NCBI GenBank assembly: GCA_023388385.1
Contig: JAEWGK010000143.1
Location: forward strand, 1 to 23,869
DNA length: 23,869 bases
Direction: 5' to 3'
Source: Actinomycetes bacterium
GTDB taxonomy: Bacteria > Actinomycetota > Actinomycetes > Mycobacteriales > Mycobacteriaceae
Of the stretch, positions 11,734 through 17,234 are shown piece after piece (the first letter of the stretch is position 1; the number at the start of each line of letters is the position of its first letter). A model generated the notes under the pieces. The model did not search any database, was not told the origin of the DNA, and saw nothing but the letters and a program-made list of their open reading frames with translations. The translations under genes were made by a program, and so were the position numbers.

Positions 11734-11829
11734 GCGGCGTGCGGGCGACCGTGTGGCGGCCTGCAAAGGATCAGGGACAGGCCAGGCCCATCACATGACG
11801 GACATCCACGAAGGCGACCCTGAGCTTCG

Positions 11830-11859
11830 TTGCCGCATGCGCGTGTGCGCACATACAGT
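11830..11859 (+). promoter_or_regulatory. tetR promoter with operator-like palindrome in the spacer
   Basis: TTGCCG (-35, 11830-11835), 18 bp, then TACAGT (-10, 11854-11859), with the GTG start exactly 7 nt further. The spacer contains the perfect palindrome TGTGCGCACA (11844-11853) inside a wider imperfect dyad, ATG-n-GCG-N4-CGC-n-CAT (11837-11854). A second dyad, ACAGT-N4-ACTGT, spans the -10 and the start codon (11855-11868). A regulator bound here would shut the promoter, so autorepression is likely. Confidence 0.55.
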
Positions 11860-11866
11860 AATGACT

Positions 11867-12589
11867 GTGCCGAACTCCACCACCCCCGTGACGCGCCCCG
11901 ACGCGTCCCACCCCCGGCGCATTGGCAAGCGCCCGGGGCCAAAGCCCACGTTCAGCCTGTCCGACGCCGTGCGCGCCGCGCTGGCCCTGGGCATCGACCG
12001 CTTCACGATGGGCGGCGTCGCGCGAGAACTCGGCGTCGCACCGTCCGCGCTCTACCGCGTGGTCCCCGACCGCGACGCCCTCATCCGCGAGGCCCTGGCC
12101 TCCATCATCACCCACCACACGGCCCCGTCCCACGACCAGCCGTGGCAGGACCAGCTGCGCGAGCTCGCCGAAGGCACATGGGAGCTGCTTGACCAGCACC
12201 CGGGCCTCGCCGCCGTGGCGCTGACCACGCCTCAGGCGGAGGACGCCGCGACGGGCTTCCTCGCCGGCATCGTCGAGGGACTGGTCGGCGCCGGGCTCGA
12301 GCCGTCGGACGCGCTGTTCGCGGTCGACTTCGTCGTCGACACCGTCATGGTCAGCCACCTGGGCTACAGCGCCCGCGTCGACGCGGAGCAGGCCGCCGGG
12401 GAACCGAGGCACACGGACGCCGCCGACGCCGTCACCCCGCAGGACCTCTCCGCCCGCGCCGCCGCGCTGGCCGCGGGCACCGAAGCCTCCGAGGTCTTCG
12501 TCCCCGAGCGCGTCGCCACCACCCGCAGCTGGCTGGCCCGCAAGATCGAGCTCATCATCGGAGGCATCGAGGCCGGCCTGGCCCGCTGA
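11867..12589 (+). CDS. TetR-family transcriptional regulator
   Basis: The 240-aa protein has a basic N-terminus (HPRRIGKRPGPKP), then a TetR DNA-binding domain at about 25-70 whose helix-turn-helix reads FTMGGVARELGVAPSALYRV. A ligand-binding C-terminal domain of about 150 residues follows, with no family-specific motif I recognise. The GTG at 11867 is chosen because a -10 hexamer ends 7 nt before it; in-frame ATGs at 11753 and 11861 are alternatives. The gene follows the ABC pair on the same strand by 133 nt and has its own promoter with an operator-like palindrome. It probably represses itself and perhaps the transporter in response to a transported ligand. It converges on rimI with 31 nt between. 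Confidence 0.86.
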   Translation: MPNSTTPVTRPDASHPRRIGKRPGPKPTFSLSDAVRAALALGIDRFTMGGVARELGVAPSALYRVVPDRDALIREALASIITHHTAPSHDQPWQDQLRELAEGTWELLDQHPGLAAVALTTPQAEDAATGFLAGIVEGLVGAGLEPSDALFAVDFVVDTVMVSHLGYSARVDAEQAAGEPRHTDAADAVTPQDLSARAAALAAGTEASEVFVPERVATTRSWLARKIELIIGGIEAGLAR

Positions 12590-12620
12590 CGCGCCTCCCG
12601 CGCCACCCTGCTCCCCGCCC

Positions 12621-13103
12621 CTAGTCCGCGGCGCCCGGGGCCGGGCGGACCATCGTCCACGCGTCGGCGCCGTCGGCGTAGTAGCGGCGGCGCACGCCCA
12701 TCCGGCCGAAGCCGAGGGACTCGTATAACGCGATCGCCGGGGCGTTGTCCGTGCGGACCTCGAGGAACACTGGGCCCGGGTCCTCGTCGGCGGCGGCGAG
12801 CAGCGCCTCCGTCAGGCGGCGGCCAAGCCCCCGTCCGCGCAGCTCCGGGGCGACGGCGACGGTGAGGATCTCGTACTCCGCATCACCCGCGGGCCCGGCC
12901 TTGCCCAGCCCCGCGTACGCGACGACGCGCTCCCGGTCCGTGCCCGGCTCCTCGACCTCCCCGACGTACAACCGGTGGGGCGACGACAGCTCGGCGCGGA
13001 AGGACTCCTCGCTCCACGGCCCATCGCCGTCGAAGATGACGGCCTCCAGCTCCGCGCACGACGCCGCCGCACCCGGCCACAGCCGGCCGAACGTCACGGC
13101 CAC
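12621..13103 (-). CDS. rimI: Ribosomal-protein-alanine N-acetyltransferase RimI (GNAT)
   Basis: The 160-aa GNAT-fold enzyme has the acetyl-CoA loop ELRGRGLGRRL at about residues 87-97, preceded by the beta-4 strand YEILTVAVAP. The C-terminal block NAPAIALYESLGFGRMGVR(R)YY is typical of RimI, which acetylates the N-terminus of S18 and other proteins. The start is the GTG at 13103, overlapping the tsaB stop by 10 nt, so it belongs to the tsaE-tsaB-rimI operon. In the reference order tsaD would come next; here the transcript runs into the convergent tetR. Confidence 0.93.
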   Translation of the reverse strand: MAVTFGRLWPGAAASCAELEAVIFDGDGPWSEESFRAELSSPHRLYVGEVEEPGTDRERVVAYAGLGKAGPAGDAEYEILTVAVAPELRGRGLGRRLTEALLAAADEDPGPVFLEVRTDNAPAIALYESLGFGRMGVRRRYYADGADAWTMVRPAPGAAD

Positions 13104-13849
13104 ACCCCCGGCACGCCGGCCGGATCGGGCAGCGCCGCCGACCGTGGGCGCGGCTTCGGAGGCATGGCGTCGGGACGGCGCAGGTACCGCGCCACCAGCG
13201 GCTCCGGCGCCGCCCCCAGGTCGGCGCGGGCGGCCAGCAGCGCCGGGTCGGGGCGGCGGGCGACGACGTCCGCGCCCGACTCCCCCGCCACGCGGGCGCC
13301 GAGATCCGCATCGCCGACGATGAGCGAGGGGACGGGGAGGCCGGCGTCGTCAAGCTCGGCGAGCACGGCGCCAGGGGCGAGCACCGCCGGACCCCACACG
13401 CGGGCGCCGGCGCGGTAGGCGGCCGTGTAGACCTCGCGACGGCGGGCGTCGGTGACGGCGAGGACGACGGGGGCGTCGGCGACCGCGGCCGGGTCGCCGG
13501 AGACGGCGGAGGGGTCGGCGGCGGGGGTCTGCACCAGCGAGTCGAGGGAGCAGACTCCGTGGACGGGGATGCCCAGGGCGTCGCCGAACGCCGCAGCCGT
13601 CGCCATGCCGACGCGCAGGCCGGTGAAGGGGCCGGGGCCGTCGCCGGCGACCACGGCGCCCAGGTCGCGGCGGGCGACGCCGGCCTCCTCGAGACATTCG
13701 AGGATGAGGGGCACGAGGGCCTCGTTATGCGCCCGGGCATCGACGTGGCCCCGCATGGCCAGCGTCCGCGGCGCCCCGCCCCCGTCGGGCACGTCCACGA
13801 TTCCGGCGGTGACCTGCGGTGTCGAGGTATCGACGACGAGAACGAGCAT
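13094..13849 (-). CDS. tsaB: t6A-tRNA biosynthesis protein TsaB
   Basis: The 251-aa actin-fold partner of TsaD dimerises with it and scaffolds the complex that makes t6A37 in tRNA. It begins MLVLVVDTSTPQVTAG and has the diagnostic GDGPGPFTGLRVGMATA near residue 75, then VLAVTDARRREVYTA. I chose the ATG at 13849 because TsaB proteins start directly with this strand and AGGATGG lies 5 nt upstream. The ATG at 13858 (three residues longer) would sit one base past the tsaE stop and is also possible. It is the second gene of the operon. Confidence 0.94.
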   Translation of the reverse strand: MLVLVVDTSTPQVTAGIVDVPDGGGAPRTLAMRGHVDARAHNEALVPLILECLEEAGVARRDLGAVVAGDGPGPFTGLRVGMATAAAFGDALGIPVHGVCSLDSLVQTPAADPSAVSGDPAAVADAPVVLAVTDARRREVYTAAYRAGARVWGPAVLAPGAVLAELDDAGLPVPSLIVGDADLGARVAGESGADVVARRPDPALLAARADLGAAPEPLVARYLRRPDAMPPKPRPRSAALPDPAGVPGVWP

Positions 13850-13859
13850 GGCCGCCATC

Positions 13860-14381
13860 CTACGCGGCGGGCCCGCGCGCCCCACCCGGGCCGTCGTCTG
13901 GTCCCCCGCCCGGGCCGGACCAGCGCCACGTCACGACGCGCGACCCGTCGTCCGCCGTCCTGTCGATGGAGACCAGCAGATGCCGGTCCGACAACTGCTC
14001 GGCGACGCCTCCTCCCCATTCCGCGACGACGACGCAGTCCCCGAGGTCCGTGTCCAGGTCCAGCGAGTCGAGGTTCGCCAACAGGTCGCCGCCCATGTCC
14101 AGCAACCGGTACAGGTCAGCGTGAACCAGGCGGGCGCCGCCCGGCCGGTTGGGCCGGTGTTCGCGAGCGATGGTGAACGTCGGCGACGTCACCCGCCCGC
14201 GCACGTCCATGCCGCGGGCGATGCCCTGCGCCAGGGTCGTCTTGCCCGCGCCGAGGGGACCGTCGAGGATCACCAGGTCGCCGGGACCGAGGGTGGCGCC
14301 AAGCTCCTGGCCGAAGGCCCGCATGTCCTCGGCGGCGGGAATGGTGCGCGAGCCGGCTGGGGGCCACGGTGCGGTGCTCAT
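13860..14381 (-). CDS. tsaE: t6A-tRNA biosynthesis ATPase TsaE
   Basis: The 173-aa P-loop ATPase drives turnover of the TsaBD complex. Walker A GPLGAGKTT is at residues 41-49, followed by TSPTFTIAREH and HADLYRLLD, both hallmarks of TsaE, and VVVAEWGGG. A Gly/Pro/Asp-rich tail follows. The start ATG at 14381 lies exactly 7 nt after a TACCCT -10 hexamer and has no ribosome site, so it is probably leaderless. The longer frame to 14471 is not supported. It is the first gene of tsaE-tsaB-rimI. Its upstream side borders the RiPP-like cluster, where base composition changes. Confidence 0.94.
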   Translation of the reverse strand: MSTAPWPPAGSRTIPAAEDMRAFGQELGATLGPGDLVILDGPLGAGKTTLAQGIARGMDVRGRVTSPTFTIAREHRPNRPGGARLVHADLYRLLDMGGDLLANLDSLDLDTDLGDCVVVAEWGGGVAEQLSDRHLLVSIDRTADDGSRVVTWRWSGPGGGPDDGPGGARGPAA

Positions 14382-14388
14382 GGAGTAC

Positions 14389-14394
14389 AGGGTA
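14389..14394 (-). promoter_or_regulatory. -10 element for leaderless tsaE operon
   Basis: On the minus strand TACCCT ends 7 nt before the tsaE ATG. The matching -35 position reads GTCTCC, which is poor. Confidence 0.5.
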
Positions 14395-14652
14395 GTGGCG
14401 CGCACGGCGGTGGAGACGGGGGCCGGACCCATCGCGACGGTGCCGTCACCATGACACCGGCGACGGGGCACCCGGTCACGTCATCGCCGCGCCACCCCCG
14501 GCACGTACCCCATTTTCCGTGATCGCGAACAATCCGCACCGTCCGCCACTTCCACGTCATGGGTTCATGCATGCAGAAATCTTCACACCCAGCGCGTTTC
14601 CATGTCTGCTTGACTGCACATATCAACCCAGGAGAACGTTTCTGCATTTTTC
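14395..14652. other. Divergent spacer between tsaE and the RiPP-like cluster
   Basis: No gene is recognisable here. GC content falls from left to right, with an AT-rich run near 14570-14660. A 9-bp inverted repeat ATGCAGAAA / TTTCTGCAT lies at 14571-14579 and 14639-14647, 59 nt apart, and an 8-bp palindrome TGCATGCA lies just before it. TTGACT at 14610-14615 looks like a -35 but has no -10 at 17 bp. A minus-strand open frame across this stretch (14378-14671) has no family resemblance and is rejected. Confidence 0.5.
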
Positions 14653-14681
14653 TTGCCATTAGGGTAGCCACGCCTTATGCT
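14653..14681 (+). promoter_or_regulatory. Promoter of the RiPP-like/metal-uptake operon
   Basis: TTGCCA (-35, 14653-14658) matches the consensus in five of six bases. It is separated by exactly 17 bp from TATGCT (-10, 14676-14681). Transcription would start near 14688, giving a precursor-gene leader of about 90 nt. The spacer is occupied end to end by the DtxR box. Confidence 0.65.
14659..14677. promoter_or_regulatory. DtxR (iron repressor) box
   Basis: TTAGGGTAGCCACGCCTTA matches the 19-bp DtxR consensus TTAGGTTAGCCTAACCTAA at 14 positions, including the full TTAGG and TAGCC of the left arm and CCT of the right. It fills the spacer between the -35 and -10 elements. Fe-loaded DtxR would therefore exclude polymerase and the operon would come on in iron shortage. 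This is the strongest direct link between the cluster and metal supply. Confidence 0.75.
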
Positions 14682-14687
14682 GAATGA

Positions 14688-14704
14688 GCCGCCGCGTCGG
14701 CGGC
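14688..14704 (+). other. 5'-end hairpin of the operon transcript
   Basis: GCCGCCG-CGT-CGGCGGC is a perfect 7-bp stem at the predicted transcription start. It could protect the 5' end of the peptide message. Position relative to the promoter is the only support. Confidence 0.4.
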
Positions 14705-14778
14705 AGGGCCACCACACGCCGTGGAAGCCTTCACCCCAACGCATGCGACCATCGCGCCACTGCAGCAAGGAGACAACC

Positions 14779-14889
14779 ATGCAGGACATCACCGTCACCG
14801 AAATCATCGACTCGCTCGACGTCGACGAGATCATCGCCCCGCACTGCCACCACCCCGTGGCCACCTCGTCCGGTTTCGCCTGGGCCTGA
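14779..14889 (+). CDS. RiPP precursor peptide candidate (azoline/metallophore type)
   Basis: A 36-aa peptide is encoded directly before a YcaO gene. The first 20 residues are acidic with alternating hydrophobics (DITVTEIIDSLDVDEII), as expected for a leader that a RiPP recognition element grips. The last 16, PHCHHPVATSSGFAWA, hold Cys23, Thr29, Ser30 and Ser31, which a cyclodehydratase could turn into thiazoline/oxazolines, together with His22, His24 and His25. The ATG at 14779 is preceded by AAGGAG six nt upstream. The in-frame ATG at 14677 overlaps the predicted -10 and is upstream of the predicted transcription start, so it is not used. A perfect hairpin follows the stop by 19 nt. The cleavage point and real modifications are unknown, and no family name fits. 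Confidence 0.72.
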   Translation: MQDITVTEIIDSLDVDEIIAPHCHHPVATSSGFAWA

Positions 14890-14908
14890 TCCATCCGAAC
14901 CGCGGCCA

Positions 14909-14944
14909 GGAGCGCCGCCCCGTTCCACATCGGGGCGGCGCTCC
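14909..14944 (+). terminator. Intra-operon attenuator hairpin
   Basis: A perfect 14-bp stem (GGAGCGCCGCCCCG with its complement) and 8-nt loop TTCCACAT lies between the precursor gene and ycaO, with no T-tract. Such hairpins are known after RiPP precursor genes (for example after sagA), where they let most transcripts end early so that peptide outnumbers enzyme. Its right arm ends 19 nt before the ycaO ATG, so it may also affect ycaO translation. Confidence 0.75.
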
Positions 14945-14963
14945 CCCGCGAACGCACGACGAC

Positions 14964-17156
14964 ATGACCACCCTGGCCCGACCATTCGAGCTGCGTTCCT
15001 ATGACGCGGACTCCAGCTTCGCCATCACCGCAGAAGGAAAAGCACTCCGACTCGACACCCCAGTGTCCACGCCAACGTTGACGAAACTTGCAGAACAAAC
15101 ACGCTCAACGTTCCGATACTGCACCTCCGGATCCTTCGGAAGCACCACGGGTACCGATTCCGGTGTCGCACAGCTCCTTCTCCACCGCGCACGGCGCCTG
15201 CACTCCGCTATCGACGCCCCACGACGATCCTTCACCACCGACCGCGCCATCGTCGTCGGCGATTCACGCATCAGGAACCTGACCCTGTCTGCGCTCGCAA
15301 GCCTCCACCCTGAGAACCAGGTACTCGACGCAGGAGCCGATCCCATCATCGGCGCCAATCTCGCCGGGCGGGACGGTGTCCTCATCGTATGCCGCGACCG
15401 TGCCGTCGACGCTCGCGACGTTGCCCTATGCCGACATGCCGAAGACATGCGGGTTCCCTACCTCCTCATCACGAGGCTGGCGAACCGCCTGTGGATCGGC
15501 CCAATGCACGTAGCACCATCGGATGCCCGAACGCGCGACGCACATGAACGCAGAATTGCAGCGTCTCACGACGCCGCCGTCGCCCACGCACTCAGCGCAC
15601 CTGCGGCGATGGGCTCAGCCTGGCCCGAAGACGACCACCTGGAGTCGGCGATCACGGTCGGACTGCGCCTAACCGACGAGACTCCCCCGCACCTGGGAAT
15701 CCACGAGCTTCGACGGGACGGGGGCTACTCCTTCCATCCGGTGTTGCCGCTGACCGAGAGCGATGCCGTCATCCGAACATGCCGGACCGAGGGATTCACT
15801 CCGGCGCCGGACACCCTTGTCGACGACCAGACGGGGATCATCAGGGCGGAACACCCGGTGACGCATACCCCACCGACCCCCCGCGAATTGACGACACACC
15901 AGGCCCGGGTCAGCCAGTTGTCGGCGGTTACCGACGGGACGAACAGCATCTTCTGCCAGGGTTCCACCTTGTCCGACCCCGGTCGGGCGAAAGCGGGCGC
16001 CATCGGCGAGTCCATCGAACGGTACTGCGGCAACCGCATCGACGCCGCCGATCCCATCTACCGCAGCTGGCGGGAACTCAACGTCACCGGGTTGCCCGCC
16101 GTGCATCCGGATGAGTTCGTCCTTTTCGCTGAGGAGCAGTACTCCGCTCCCGGATTCCCCTTTCAGCGCTTCACCGAGGACTCCGTCATCCACTGGGTCT
16201 GGGGCCACGACCTGGTGCGCCGGAGTGCCGTCCTGGTCCCCGCCCCCGCCGTGTACGTCAACTGGCATACGGGACCCTACGCCTGCGACACCCCGATCAT
16301 GCCACAGGCCTTCGCCGGGATTGCCGCGGGAAGCACGGCCGACATGGCCATCTCCGGTGCCATCGAAGAGATCTTCGAGCGCCACGCAACGATGGTGTGG
16401 TGGTTGTCCGGAACGCCGCTGCCACGACTGCGCAGTGCGGATCTGCCCCATGGTGCCGGCCAACGCGTCGCCGCCTTCCCTATACCGAACACCCTCGATG
16501 CGACCGTCATGGCCGTGGCGTTGCACGATGACGACCGGGACCTGGTCAATATCGGATTCAGCTGTCATGCCCACGCAAAGGAGGCACTACGCAAGGCATG
16601 GACGGAGGCCCACACCCTGCAGGAAGGTTCCAGGGATCTTCTCAATCCAGATAATCTCCACTTCAGGAGCATCAACGCGGGATTGCTTCCACCTAGTTCC
16701 CTCAAACCTCATCGAACCGACCGGAAATACCTCGACGACTTCCGGGACGACTTCCACGACGTGGACAGCCTGTTCGCACAACAGCAGATCTACCTCGATC
16801 CGCGGATACGAGAACGGGTGTCCCATCTCCTTGACCCAGAAGAGATCCTCCCGGACGATCCGCTTGAATCAGAGACAGAATCCTCGGTAGAGCCATCGAA
16901 GATCATCGAAAAAGCGCTGTCGACTTTGACAGCGAGAGGACTACGCGCAATCGATATCGACCTGACTACCTCCGACGCGGCGATCGCAGGATACCACGTC
17001 CACCGGGTCGTCGTCCCAGGCCTCATCGGAAACTCAAGTGCCGCGTTTCCACTGCTCGGAAGGTCAGCAGTATCGGACGAGGCAATCCGTCTCGGATGGA
17101 TTCGAGATCCTATGACATTTTCCGAGATCAACTTTGTCCCGATGCCACACGCATAG
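14964..17156 (+). CDS. Fused E1-like/YcaO cyclodehydratase
   Basis: The 730-aa protein is probably a one-chain azoline-forming cyclodehydratase. The N-terminal 80 residues (SSFAITAEGKALRLDTPVST) resemble the leader-binding winged-helix of TOMM C proteins. About 90-230 resembles an E1/ThiF-like domain (VVGDSRIRNLTLSAL; YLLITRLANRLWIGPMHV) but lacks the zinc-binding CxxC pairs. About 300-730 is YcaO: GESIERYCGNR with E349, E352 and R353; AIEEIFERHATMVWW with E469, E472 and R473; and AWTEAHTLQ with E548 and Q553 near the usual ATP/Mg ligands. The end, NFVPMPHA, recalls the Pro-rich C-terminus needed for cyclodehydration. The ATG at 14964 lacks a strong ribosome site. GC is low: 31 of 60 bases at 16681-16740. 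No dehydrogenase gene follows, so azolines are expected, not azoles. Confidence 0.85.
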   Translation: MTTLARPFELRSYDADSSFAITAEGKALRLDTPVSTPTLTKLAEQTRSTFRYCTSGSFGSTTGTDSGVAQLLLHRARRLHSAIDAPRRSFTTDRAIVVGDSRIRNLTLSALASLHPENQVLDAGADPIIGANLAGRDGVLIVCRDRAVDARDVALCRHAEDMRVPYLLITRLANRLWIGPMHVAPSDARTRDAHERRIAASHDAAVAHALSAPAAMGSAWPEDDHLESAITVGLRLTDETPPHLGIHELRRDGGYSFHPVLPLTESDAVIRTCRTEGFTPAPDTLVDDQTGIIRAEHPVTHTPPTPRELTTHQARVSQLSAVTDGTNSIFCQGSTLSDPGRAKAGAIGESIERYCGNRIDAADPIYRSWRELNVTGLPAVHPDEFVLFAEEQYSAPGFPFQRFTEDSVIHWVWGHDLVRRSAVLVPAPAVYVNWHTGPYACDTPIMPQAFAGIAAGSTADMAISGAIEEIFERHATMVWWLSGTPLPRLRSADLPHGAGQRVAAFPIPNTLDATVMAVALHDDDRDLVNIGFSCHAHAKEALRKAWTEAHTLQEGSRDLLNPDNLHFRSINAGLLPPSSLKPHRTDRKYLDDFRDDFHDVDSLFAQQQIYLDPRIRERVSHLLDPEEILPDDPLESETESSVEPSKIIEKALSTLTARGLRAIDIDLTTSDAAIAGYHVHRVVVPGLIGNSSAAFPLLGRSAVSDEAIRLGWIRDPMTFSEINFVPMPHA

Positions 17157-17234
17157 ACGATATTGACGCGGACACCCCATTTCCGTTGGACTTTCCGCCC
17201 ACCCCACTCAACCACCCCAAGGAAGGGAGGAGCC

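Noticed and set aside
9661..11766. 701-codon minus-strand frame opposite the second ABC half
   Set aside because: His/Asp/Arg-rich low-complexity translation, antisense to a gene with intact Walker motifs; a coding shadow.
14610..14615. TTGACT as -35 of the peptide promoter
   Set aside because: No TANNNT hexamer occurs 16-19 bp downstream. The TTGCCA/TATGCT pair at 14653-14681 is better spaced.
14378..14671. Minus-strand 97-codon open frame between tsaE and the cluster
   Set aside because: It overlaps the start of tsaE and the DtxR promoter, lacks a clear ribosome site, and has no recognisable domain.
14677..14778. Longer 70-residue version of the precursor peptide
   Set aside because: Its ATG overlaps the predicted -10 hexamer and precedes the predicted transcription start. 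It lacks a ribosome site, and the added residues are Arg/Pro-rich, not leader-like.
14721..14963. N-terminal extension of the YcaO protein from an upstream ATG
   Set aside because: The 81 extra residues read through the peptide gene and the hairpin in another frame and are Arg/His/Pro-rich noise. Family resemblance starts just after the ATG at 14964.
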